Positions 1-5,827 are shown, counted from the stretch's first letter. The stretch is 6,769 nucleotides of DNA from Chloroflexota bacterium (GCA_016213125.1 JACRBR010000320.1:1-6769); one strand, 5' to 3'. Notes: a model not told the origin generated them from the letters alone. Translations and numbers: made by a program.

Positions 1-90
1 CCCCGCCACCGCGACATCGGCATTGTCAACGGGCGGATCCACGTTGTCAAGCTGCTCGGCCGGAACTGGATCGGACGGCGCGTCGCTCAT
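1..90 (-). CDS. N-terminus of an unidentified protein (partial, runs off the window)
   Basis: An open frame begins with ATG at 90 and runs without a stop to the window edge, giving 30 residues that start MSDAPSDPVPAEQLDN and are rich in Asp, Pro, Ala and Val. This looks like a disordered acidic N-terminal leader, so no family can be named. Most codons begin with G (GNN pattern), as expected of a real GC-rich gene on this strand. It is divergent from the MazG gene. No good Shine-Dalgarno is present, but a TACCCT box ends 8 nt before the ATG and could give a near-leaderless transcript. The plus strand is also open here: it ends at a TGA at 97-99 and has high GC at third positions, but it encodes an Arg-rich peptide I do not recognise. 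The choice of strand is therefore uncertain. Confidence 0.4.
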   Translation of the reverse strand, partial: MSDAPSDPVPAEQLDNVDPPVDNADVAVAG

Positions 91-98
91 CGCGCTTG

Positions 99-127
99 AG
101 GGTACCGCCCGGCCCCGTCACTGTCGA
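99..127 (-). promoter_or_regulatory. possible promoter for the divergent minus-strand gene
   Basis: Read on the minus strand, TCGACA (122-127; 5 of 6 to TTGACA) lies 17 nt upstream of TACCCT (99-104; matches only the TANNNT positions of TATAAT). The predicted start of transcription, near 92, falls about 2 nt before the ATG at 90, so the message would be almost leaderless. The spacing is ideal but the -10 box is weak. Confidence 0.25.
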
Positions 128-136
128 TCACGGGGC
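112..136. other. 7-bp perfect hairpin in the divergent intergenic region
   Basis: GCCCCGT (112-118) pairs perfectly with ACGGGGC (130-136) around an 11-nt loop. There is no T-tract on either side, so it is not a classical intrinsic terminator. It overlaps the possible -35 box of the minus-strand gene, which would suit an operator. It could also be the 3' end signal of the alternative plus-strand frame that stops at 97-99. Confidence 0.3.
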
Positions 137-201
137 GGAACAACGGGGGCGCCGTCAACATGAACGCCACCGGACAACTTCCACGCCCGCGTCGCCGGGC
201 G

Positions 202-207
202 GATAAT
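202..207 (+). promoter_or_regulatory. candidate -10 box giving a leaderless mazG transcript
   Basis: GATAAT matches TATAAT at 5 of 6 positions. It ends exactly 6 nt before the GTG at 214, so a transcript starting 7 nt after the box would begin at the start codon itself. The best upstream -35 candidate is poor (CTTCCA at 178-183, 18-nt spacer, 3 of 6). The box lies inside the possible N-terminal extension that begins at ATG 160. Confidence 0.3.
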
Positions 208-213
208 GGCCGC

Positions 214-1611
214 GTGGCGAAGACCGCGCTCACCAACATCACCATCGTCGGCCTGGGGCCGGGCGATGCATCGCTACTGACGGTGGCCGCGCGCGACGCG
301 ATCGCCTCCGCGGACGAGGTCTGGCTGCGCACCAGCCGCCACCCCACCGTCCCCGGCCTGCCCGCCGGACCCGCGTACCACTCCTTCGACGACGTGTACG
401 AGCGCGAGCCGTCGTTCGACGCCGTCTACCGGACCATCGTCGCCCGCGTGTTGGAGCTGGGCCGCCGGCCCCAGGGCGTGGTCTACGCCGTGCCCGGCCA
501 CCCCATGTTCGGCGAGGCTAGCGTCCAGGCGTTGCTCCTTGGCGCCGCCGAGGAGGGCCTGACCGCCCGCATCGTACCCGGCGTCAGCTTCGTCGATACC
601 GTCGCCGTGGCCCTCGGCGTCGACCCGCTGACCGATGGCCTCCTCCTCCTCGATGCCCTCGCCCTCGGCGAGCGCAAACGGCTGCTGACACCGCAGCGAC
701 CGACCATCATCGCCCAGGTGTACGACCGCAGGGCCGCCTCCCAGGCAAAGCTCGCCCTCCTCGAGTCGTACCCGCCAGAACACCCGGTACGCGTCGTCGG
801 CGCCAGCGGCACCGGCGAGGAGCGCGTGATCGAGACCACGGTGGCGTCACTCGATCACGACGAGCGTGCGTTCGATCATCTCGCGACACTGTACGTGCCG
901 CCGCTCGGCCTCGTCGACGACACGCGCTCGTTCGAGGGGCTGCGGCGCGTCGTCGCCCAGCTCCGGAATCCAGACGGCGGCTGCCCGTGGGATCTGGAGC
1001 AGACGCACGAGACCCTCAAGCGCTACCTGCTCGAAGAGGCGTACGAGGCCCTCGACGCGCTCGACGCCGGCGAGCCCCATCGGCTGGCGGAAGAGCTCGG
1101 CGACCTGATGATGCAGGTGCTCCTCCATGCCCAGGTCGCCGAAGACGAGGGGGAGTTCACCATCGAGGACGTCGTCTCGTCGATCGCGGCGAAGCTCGTC
1201 CGCCGGCACCCACACGTCTTCGGCGACGTCGAGGTGGCGGGTGCGCAGGAGGTGCTCCGCAACTGGGAGACGCTGAAGAAGGCGGAGCGCGCGGACAGCG
1301 ACGTCTCGCTGCTGGATCACGTCCCCAAAGCAATGCCCGCGCTCGCGCAGGCGCAGTCGCTGCAGTCCCGCGCGTCAAAGGCCGGCCTCGGCCCTACGCC
1401 CGTCTCCGCCGAAGCCCTCGCTCGCGCCGTGCGCGATCTGGCGACCTCGACCGACGAGGCCACGGCCGAGCGCCTCGGCGACCTCCTGTTCGGCATCGTC
1501 GCCCTCGCCCGCGCGCGGGACCTCGACGCCGAGGAGGCGCTCCGCATGGCCGCCCGCCGCTTCCGCGCCGCCGTCGAATCGCAGGAGGCAGCGACGCGCG
1601 AAGCCTCGTAG
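214..1611 (+). CDS. mazG: MazG nucleoside triphosphate pyrophosphohydrolase with N-terminal tetrapyrrole methylase-like domain (YabN type)
   Basis: Known of the family: MazG hydrolyses (d)NTPs to NMP and pyrophosphate in the cytoplasm, which removes aberrant nucleotides. Residue numbers here count from the upstream ATG at 160. Residues 26-245 form a SAM-dependent tetrapyrrole-methylase fold: VGLGPGD at 30-36, VPGHPMFGE at 111-119, VPGVSF at 139-144. The MazG part follows: CPWD at 275-278, then the metal-binding pair EEAYE (292-296) and EELGD (311-315), then VRRHPHVFGD. A second MazG repeat (about 387-475) keeps the VPKAMPAL and GDLLF features but lacks the EExxE motif and reads ERLGD, so it is probably inactive. 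I prefer GTG 214 (residue 19). The methylase strand then starts about 8 residues in, as in YabN-like proteins, and codons 160-213 are poorer in third-position GC than the rest. ATG 160 remains possible. The substrate of the methylase-like domain is unknown. Confidence 0.93.
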   Translation: MAKTALTNITIVGLGPGDASLLTVAARDAIASADEVWLRTSRHPTVPGLPAGPAYHSFDDVYEREPSFDAVYRTIVARVLELGRRPQGVVYAVPGHPMFGEASVQALLLGAAEEGLTARIVPGVSFVDTVAVALGVDPLTDGLLLLDALALGERKRLLTPQRPTIIAQVYDRRAASQAKLALLESYPPEHPVRVVGASGTGEERVIETTVASLDHDERAFDHLATLYVPPLGLVDDTRSFEGLRRVVAQLRNPDGGCPWDLEQTHETLKRYLLEEAYEALDALDAGEPHRLAEELGDLMMQVLLHAQVAEDEGEFTIEDVVSSIAAKLVRRHPHVFGDVEVAGAQEVLRNWETLKKAERADSDVSLLDHVPKAMPALAQAQSLQSRASKAGLGPTPVSAEALARAVRDLATSTDEATAERLGDLLFGIVALARARDLDAEEALRMAARRFRAAVESQEAATREAS

Positions 1612-1675
1612 CTCCCGAACCTCTCGCGAGTCTCGTGTGCGACGTGCGACAGCGCGTCCAGCGCTAAGACAAGCT

Positions 1676-1713
1676 CCCCTCTCCACGGCGTGGAGAGGGG
1701 CCGGGGGTGAGGT
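1676..1713. repeat. intergenic palindromic repeat with 12-bp perfect stem
   Basis: CCCCTCTCCACG (1676-1687) and CGTGGAGAGGGG (1689-1700) are perfect inverse complements around a single base. In practice this is a stem of about 10 bp with a 5-nt loop. It is followed by CCGGGGGTGAGG. The whole string resembles a dispersed intergenic palindrome I have often seen in unrelated GC-rich genomes. It lies 65 nt after the MazG stop, so it may also act as a terminator or transcript-end stabiliser, though it has no T-tract. Confidence 0.65.
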
Positions 1714-1759
1714 GCAGTCACAGCACTGACCCCCGACGCGGTCCACGGTGGCGAAGCAT

Positions 1760-1783
1760 GTAGGGGCGCAGCCTGCTGCGCCC
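1760..1783. repeat. GTAGGGGC-type hairpin element, copy A
   Basis: The element begins GTAGGGGC. GGGCGCAG (1764-1771) pairs with CTGCGCCC (1776-1783) around CCTG. The opening eight bases and the GGGC/GCCC outer stem recur at 5734-5757 with a different inner stem, which marks a family of small dispersed hairpins. It lies between the convergent MazG and NTF2-like genes. Confidence 0.6.
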
Positions 1784-1809
1784 TCTAAGCGTCATGACGG
1801 CCTAGAGGG
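1781..1809. other. nested inverted repeat between convergent genes, possible bidirectional terminator
   Basis: CCCTCTA (1781-1787) pairs with TAGAGGG (1803-1809). Between the arms sits a perfect 10-bp palindrome, CGTCATGACG (1790-1799). It overlaps the 3' arm of the preceding hairpin by three bases, so the two folds compete. It lies 17 nt beyond the stop of the minus-strand gene, a suitable place for transcription termination, but there is no T-tract. Confidence 0.35.
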
Positions 1810-1825
1810 CCCTTCGTGCGCCACC

Positions 1826-2239
1826 CTACGGCGTGAACGTGTCCCCGAATGCCTCCTCGTTGCCGATGGCCACCGACGCATGGAGCTGGATCAGCTTCCA
1901 TCCGCCGTCCTCACGGATGAACACCGCGCTCCATCGCGGCGAAACCTTCCGGCCGTCGGCGATGGTGATGATTGGCCGCGCCAGCCCCCACCCCACGTCA
2001 CCGTCGCGATAGGCCTCCACTTCGGCGACCTGTACCTGCACCTTCCCGCCAACGTTCTCGGCCTCGTCCTTCAGGAAGCGGTACGCGGGCTCGCCCTGCA
2101 GCCACTCCTCCGGGTCCGTGCCTACGATTCGCAGCTTTGCGTGGCGCGACACATGACGGTCCCGCCACGACGCGTCACCCGTCTCCGCCGCCTTGAACCA
2201 GTTGACGATGATCTCCGCCAGCTCCGGAGACGCTTCCAT
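1826..2239 (-). CDS. NTF2-like / SnoaL-like family protein
   Basis: This gene encodes 137 residues, the usual length of a single-domain NTF2-fold (cone-shaped alpha+beta) protein. N-terminal helices (about 3-36, including IIVNWFKAAETGD) are followed by a region with alternating strands. The end, RWSAVFIREDGGWKLIQLHAS (102-122), is the hallmark of the SnoaL_3-type group: a strand, then DGGWK, then a strand ending in a His-Ala-Ser. There is no signal peptide, so it is probably cytoplasmic. Members of this fold include isomerases, cyclases and simple ligand binders, and the substrate cannot be read from the sequence. The start is well supported: ATG at 2239 with GGGAG 8 nt upstream. It lies 74 nt downstream of the acylase on the same strand, so co-transcription is possible, but there is no overlap and no proven functional tie. 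Confidence 0.85.
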   Translation of the reverse strand: MEASPELAEIIVNWFKAAETGDASWRDRHVSRHAKLRIVGTDPEEWLQGEPAYRFLKDEAENVGGKVQVQVAEVEAYRDGDVGWGLARPIITIADGRKVSPRWSAVFIREDGGWKLIQLHASVAIGNEEAFGDTFTP

Positions 2240-2247
2240 CTGCTCCG

Positions 2248-2252
2248 CTCCC
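2248..2252 (-). promoter_or_regulatory. ribosome binding site of the NTF2-like gene
   Basis: GGGAG on the minus strand is 8 nt from the ATG at 2239. A second GGAG (2243-2246) lies only 3 nt from the ATG and is too close to be the main site. The other bases between the acylase stop and this gene show no clear hairpin or promoter. Confidence 0.6.
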
Positions 2253-2313
2253 TGCTATGCCTGCGACGAGGCGGCGTGATGCCCCCTTGCTTCGTGCAGG
2301 CGCGTCGATCGGA

Positions 2314-5300
2314 TCACGGGCACTGGCCCGACGGCGAGATGAACTGCGCCAGCAGCAGCTGGTCCCCGGCGTTCACCGCCCCGTCCTTGTTCACGTCGTA
2401 GCTCACCAGTCGCAACGACGGCGACGGCTCCCGGATGATCTCCAGCACCATCAGCAGCTGATCGCCCGAGTTCACGACGCGGTCGCCGTTGATCGACGCC
2501 GCCTCGCACCCGTCCTTCGTCAGGCCCGCCGTCGGGAAGCCATCCTGGTCGACGTCCGTATCCGTGTTCAGCGGGTTGCTGCTGTAGCCGCAGAACTCCG
2601 CGCGGTTGCTCAGGCGGTCGCCGTCGGCATCAGTGGTCGCGCCGCACTGCGCCGCCGTGGGCTTGCTGGCGGCGCTGTTCGGGTTCGTCCCCAGCGCGCA
2701 CTCCGGCCCGTCGAGCACGCGGTCGCCGTCGGTATCCCGCAGCAGCGGGTTGGTGGCGGCCGATGCGCTTGCGCACGGCGGCCCGCCCGCCTCCGTCGTG
2801 TCGCCCAGGCCGTCGTTGTCGTCGTCCGGGTCGCACGCGTCGCCGATCGCGTCGGAGTTGGGATACGTGCGGTCGTCCTGCGACGTGGGCGGCGTCTGGT
2901 CGATGAAGTTGAGGTCGGTGTTCTCCTGCAGCGGGTTTGCCGCCATCCCACAGTTGTCGCTGGCCGTCGTGACGCCGTCGCAGTCGCTGTCGTTCGCGCA
3001 CCCCGCGCCGATCTGCACCACCTGCTGGAACGTCGGCCGGTTGATCCAGTGGAACGGCGCCGCCACCGCGATCCCCAGCGCCGACGAACGCACCTCGTCG
3101 CTGGCCACCGTGCGCTTCCAGTCGGCGACGTTCGCCGACCCGAACTCCGCCTGCAAGAGCGGCGCCGCGTCCGAGAGCGCGTCCCACAGCACCGTCGCGC
3201 ACGCCGCCGGCACGCCGCTGCCGCAGTACGTGCGTGAGAACGGGTCCGTCACCGAGAGTCCGAGCACCTGCCGCAGGTCCTTCTGCACGTGGCTGTAGGT
3301 GCCGCCGCCGAACGCCGAGCCGTTGTGCCCCTGCGGCGCGTCGTTCATCGAGATGCCCAGGTTCGAGATCGCGTTGCCGGAGTCCGGATCGAAGATCGCG
3401 TGCGACAGCAGCGACCACCACGTGTCCATGATCGCGGGCGCCTGCGGGTCGTCGTACGCGCCGTCGTGGTTCAGGTCGCGCCGATGCGCGGCCGCCGCCT
3501 CCCACGCCGCCAGCCGATCGCGCATGTCCTGCGCGCGGGCGTCCACGCCGCCCGGCGCCGTCGGCCCCATGACATCGAGCAGCAGCGACAGCACCTCCTG
3601 CCCGCGAAGGTCCACCGTGCCGCCGTCCTCCATCGCATCGACGAGGTCCGCGCGGTCCAGCGGCCCCGCCGCGATCGCCGCCTCGATGCGCGTGTTCAGC
3701 ATCTGCACCCGCTGCACCGGCCCCTGAGAGAACGAGCGGTCGTCCGCCATGAAGTCCGGCGCTTGCTTGTTGTTCCACGACGTCAGGTAGCCCTGCGCCG
3801 GGTCCAGCGCGTTCGGCTGCGACGCCAGCGGGATGTAGCCCTGCCAGTCCCACGCACCCGTGCCCCACGCCGGCATGTACGGGTCGACGCCCGTCGCGCG
3901 CTGCGGGCACTTGCAGGAGTGCTGGTAGCCGATGTGCGCGTCGTCGGCGTAGAACCAGTTGAAGCTGAAGTCGATGCCCCCGCCCATGTTCGCCTGGAAG
4001 TCCGCGAACCCGTTGGCCATCTTCGCCGGGTCGTTCACGCGGTAGAACCCGTACGCCGACCCCAGCTCGTTCCCGTACGTCGAGCGCTGCACCGCGATCG
4101 CGATCGGCGTGCCGTCCATCAGCGTCCCGCGCTCGCTGATCGGCCCGTAGTCCGGCGTGCGTTCCACCCGCCACGAGATCGCGGGCGTCGTCGCCTGCGT
4201 GTGCTGGTACGTCTCGATCGGCACGCAGGTGCTGTTGTGCATGTAGCCCATCGAGTTGATCGTCGCCGGCCCGCCGAGGGGCTCGCACAGCTCCAGCACC
4301 CACTGGTCGACGTTGTCCGCGCCCGACGACGTCGCCGACCACGCGTAGTCCGTCCCCCGCCCCAGCTGCACGTACAGGTCCACGCCCGCAAACGCCGCCC
4401 CGCGCGCGTCGATCCCCGGCCCGTGCACGTCCTTCTCGACGAGCAGCTGCGGCATGAAGTACCCCGTCTGCGGCCCGAACACCGCGATCGGATGCCCCGA
4501 CACCGTGTTCGCGGCCGAGACCAGCAGCGCGTTGCTCATCGCGTGCGACGCGAATGTGCCCGCCACGTCGGAGAAGTGCAGCGCGAAGCCACCCCCGCCG
4601 TCGATCACCGGCGTCAGCGTCGAGCAGTCGATGTCGGGGTGCGCGGCCGGGTTCACCGGCCCCAGGTTCGTCATATACGGGAACGAGCCCGCCGCCGTCG
4701 TCACCGCCTCCGCGTCGTTCGCGAAGTGCAGGTCGTCGAACACCTCGCGCGCCGTCGTCGCGTTGCCGATCGCCGCCGTCACGTTCTTCAGCCCGCAGAA
4801 GTTCGAGACCTCGCCCCCGCCGCCGCGGCCGAAGATCGCCCCCACCTTCGACGCTATCGCGATCATGTCCTCAGGCACCCACGGGTCCAGCGTCAGCCCC
4901 AGCAGCGTGTACTCGACCGGCAGCTTCGAGCCGTCGGACAGCGCCTCCGTGATGTACTGGTTCACCCCGTCCGTGTACGCCTGCGAGTCGTCGGCGATCG
5001 CCTGCCCCTCCGGCCCCGATGCGCTGAACGCCAGCCGCTGCGCCGTCAGGTCCGCCTCCGTGTACGGCGCCACCGCCAGCTGCTCGCGGTCCAGCGCCTG
5101 GTTCGACGCCGAAGGCCCCAGGAACTCCGACAGCCGCGCCCGCCCCAGGTGCCGCAGCACGTCCATCAGGAACAGCCGGTCCTCCGCCGCCGTGTACCCC
5201 TGCGCGAACATCGTGGCGTAGCGCGTGTCGCCGAAGATGTGCGGCACGCCGTAGCTGCGGTCCCGCACGACCGTCACCCCCGACGTCGGCGAGTACACGC

Positions 5301-5625
5301 GCTCGATGTCGCCGTCCGGCGTCCCGAACGACGCGTCCTTATAGAAGGAGGAGAGTTCGCCTTCGGTGAGTCCCGGCGAGTTGTAGACCAGGTCCGCGTA
5401 CATCGAGAGCTGGTCGCGCATGTGCGGCTGGTACGCCCCGGCCCCGAGGTTGAACTCCTGCAGGTTTTGCGTGCCGTCCTGCCCCGAAGGCAGGATGTTC
5501 AGGAACCCCGCCGCATCGCCGAACTGCTGGTACCGCCCCGTCCCCGGCGGAAAGGCGAAGGCGGGCCGCAGCCCGCCCATCAACATGCAGAGCCCCAGCG
5601 CAGCCAGCACCAGACAGCGTTTCAT
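2314..5625 (-). CDS. secreted penicillin acylase family Ntn hydrolase with C-terminal TSP3 and dockerin-like module
   Basis: This 1103-residue protein starts with a signal peptide: KR, then a hydrophobic stretch, then AFA before Phe25. Its acylase part (about 110-870) belongs to the penicillin acylase family, amidases that self-cleave to expose a catalytic N-terminal Ser. An alpha-chain signature, VTVVRDRSYGVPHIFGD, lies near 117-133. Catalytic residues can be placed against E. coli penicillin G acylase: Ser364 (AMSNALLV; SerB1), Gln386 in GPQTGYF (GlnB23, same spacing), Asn618 in SWNNK (AsnB241) and Arg639 (ArgB263). AlaB69 appears to be replaced by Ser433. Residues 878-1038 are TSP3-like Asp-rich calcium repeats and 1044-1098 are dockerin-like, ending GQCP. 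Plain family members stop after the acylase part. ATG 5625 is preferred over GTG 5631 because GAGGA lies 7 nt upstream of it. The true substrate (beta-lactam, acyl-homoserine lactone, other amide) cannot be told. Confidence 0.93.
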   Translation of the reverse strand: MKRCLVLAALGLCMLMGGLRPAFAFPPGTGRYQQFGDAAGFLNILPSGQDGTQNLQEFNLGAGAYQPHMRDQLSMYADLVYNSPGLTEGELSSFYKDASFGTPDGDIERVYSPTSGVTVVRDRSYGVPHIFGDTRYATMFAQGYTAAEDRLFLMDVLRHLGRARLSEFLGPSASNQALDREQLAVAPYTEADLTAQRLAFSASGPEGQAIADDSQAYTDGVNQYITEALSDGSKLPVEYTLLGLTLDPWVPEDMIAIASKVGAIFGRGGGGEVSNFCGLKNVTAAIGNATTAREVFDDLHFANDAEAVTTAAGSFPYMTNLGPVNPAAHPDIDCSTLTPVIDGGGGFALHFSDVAGTFASHAMSNALLVSAANTVSGHPIAVFGPQTGYFMPQLLVEKDVHGPGIDARGAAFAGVDLYVQLGRGTDYAWSATSSGADNVDQWVLELCEPLGGPATINSMGYMHNSTCVPIETYQHTQATTPAISWRVERTPDYGPISERGTLMDGTPIAIAVQRSTYGNELGSAYGFYRVNDPAKMANGFADFQANMGGGIDFSFNWFYADDAHIGYQHSCKCPQRATGVDPYMPAWGTGAWDWQGYIPLASQPNALDPAQGYLTSWNNKQAPDFMADDRSFSQGPVQRVQMLNTRIEAAIAAGPLDRADLVDAMEDGGTVDLRGQEVLSLLLDVMGPTAPGGVDARAQDMRDRLAAWEAAAAHRRDLNHDGAYDDPQAPAIMDTWWSLLSHAIFDPDSGNAISNLGISMNDAPQGHNGSAFGGGTYSHVQKDLRQVLGLSVTDPFSRTYCGSGVPAACATVLWDALSDAAPLLQAEFGSANVADWKRTVASDEVRSSALGIAVAAPFHWINRPTFQQVVQIGAGCANDSDCDGVTTASDNCGMAANPLQENTDLNFIDQTPPTSQDDRTYPNSDAIGDACDPDDDNDGLGDTTEAGGPPCASASAATNPLLRDTDGDRVLDGPECALGTNPNSAASKPTAAQCGATTDADGDRLSNRAEFCGYSSNPLNTDTDVDQDGFPTAGLTKDGCEAASINGDRVVNSGDQLLMVLEIIREPSPSLRLVSYDVNKDGAVNAGDQLLLAQFISPSGQCP
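2317..2958 (-). repeat. shared C-terminal module, copy 1 (TSP3 repeats plus dockerin-like pair)
   Basis: This is the coding segment for residues 890-1103 of the acylase. It matches 5831-6454 at 151 of 194 positions in three ungapped blocks (42/62, 53/66, 56/66). Relative to the other copy it carries two small insertions, of 2 and 4 residues. Shared landmarks are QENTD, TPPTSQDD, GDACD, DDDNDGL, RDTDGDRVLDG, SKPTAAQCG, VNSGDQLLMVLEI and NKDGAVNAGDQLL. Eight cysteines (892, 931, 951, 976, 994, 1012, 1040, 1102) are all conserved in the other copy. Confidence 0.85.
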
Positions 5626-5632
5626 CCTCACG

Positions 5633-5637
5633 TCCTC
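5633..5637 (-). promoter_or_regulatory. ribosome binding site of the acylase gene, decides the start
   Basis: GAGGA on the minus strand lies 7 nt from ATG 5625, which is ideal. The in-frame GTG at 5631 sits only one base after the motif and cannot use it, so translation should begin at the ATG, giving the signal peptide MKRCLVLAAL. Confidence 0.65.
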
Positions 5638-5663
5638 AATGCCAAGCGGGGACCGTTCCGGCG

Positions 5664-5669
5664 AGTATA
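5664..5669 (-). promoter_or_regulatory. candidate -10 box of the acylase gene
   Basis: TATACT on the minus strand matches TATAAT at 5 of 6 positions and stands out in very GC-rich surroundings. It would start transcription near 5657, leaving a leader of about 32 nt that contains the ribosome binding site. No good -35 hexamer is found at 16-18 nt spacing, so an activator or an unusual sigma factor would be needed if it is real. Confidence 0.4.
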
Positions 5670-5693
5670 CACCCGCGGGGGCGAGGTCGCTGG

Positions 5694-5714
5694 TCGTCAG
5701 TCGTCAGCCGTCAG
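5694..5714. repeat. heptamer tandem array (YCGTCAG)x3
   Basis: TCGTCAG at 5694-5700 and 5701-5707 and CCGTCAG at 5708-5714 are three head-to-tail 7-nt units with one substitution. The array lies upstream of the acylase promoter candidate and 20 nt from the GTAGGGGC-type hairpin. It shares a GTCA core at the same unit position as the array at 5794-5821. Confidence 0.6.
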
Positions 5715-5733
5715 GCGGCGGTCGCCCGTCGTC

Positions 5734-5757
5734 GTAGGGGCACGCTGCGGCGTGCCC
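5734..5757. repeat. GTAGGGGC-type hairpin element, copy B
   Basis: The element begins GTAGGGGC, as does copy A at 1760. GGGCACGC (5738-5745) pairs with GCGTGCCC (5750-5757) around TGCG. The outer four base pairs equal those of copy A. The inner four differ on both arms and still pair. It lies 3' of the repeat-protein gene and could help end that transcript, though no T-tract follows on either strand. Confidence 0.6.
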
Positions 5758-5763
5758 GAAATC

Positions 5764-5786
5764 GCCGGCCGGCATCCGTCGCCGGC
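5764..5786. other. GCCGGC-rich palindromic stretch
   Basis: GCCGGCCGGC (5764-5773) is a perfect 10-bp palindrome, and GCCGGC occurs again at 5781-5786. The eight bases TCGCCGGC are directly repeated 17 nt apart (5762-5769 and 5779-5786). This may be part of the same intergenic repeat cluster. In such GC-rich DNA short palindromes can arise by chance. Confidence 0.3.
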
Positions 5787-5793
5787 TCGCTAC

Positions 5794-5821
5794 CTGTCCA
5801 CTGTCCACTGTCAACTGTGAA
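5794..5821. repeat. heptamer tandem array (CTGTCMA)x4
   Basis: There are four head-to-tail 7-nt units: CTGTCCA (5794-5800), CTGTCCA (5801-5807), CTGTCAA (5808-5814) and CTGTGAA (5815-5821). Identity decays toward the neighbouring gene. The array ends 7 nt from the stop codon of the repeat-protein gene (5828-5830). It resembles the short tandemly repeated heptamers described in cyanobacteria and seen elsewhere. Confidence 0.65.
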
Positions 5822-5827
5822 CTCGGA

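Noticed and set aside
987..1667. 226-codon open frame overlapping MazG on the plus strand
   Set aside because: An Arg-rich out-of-frame shadow. The MazG frame carries all family motifs across this stretch.
1748..2401. 217-codon plus-strand frame opposite the NTF2-like gene
   Set aside because: It spans the gene, an intergenic region and the acylase tail antisense, and resembles no family. The minus-strand NTF2-like protein has a good ribosome binding site and clear fold motifs.
2630..4342. 570-codon open frame on the minus strand in another frame of the acylase
   Set aside because: It overlaps the acylase completely, is rich in Arg, Gly and Ala, and has no start signal or family resemblance.
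5570..5625. Lipoprotein signal in the acylase leader (LGLC)
   Set aside because: The residue before Cys is Leu, where a small residue is expected, and a normal AFA cleavage site follows. A standard secretory signal peptide is more likely.
3289..5820. 843-codon open frame on the plus strand opposite the acylase
   Set aside because: The product is a low-complexity Arg/Val/His-rich string with no recognisable domain. It is an antisense shadow caused by the high GC of the real gene, whose product has conserved catalytic residues.
5694..5821. CRISPR array
   Set aside because: The repeat units are 7 nt, directly adjacent and without spacers. There are no cas genes.
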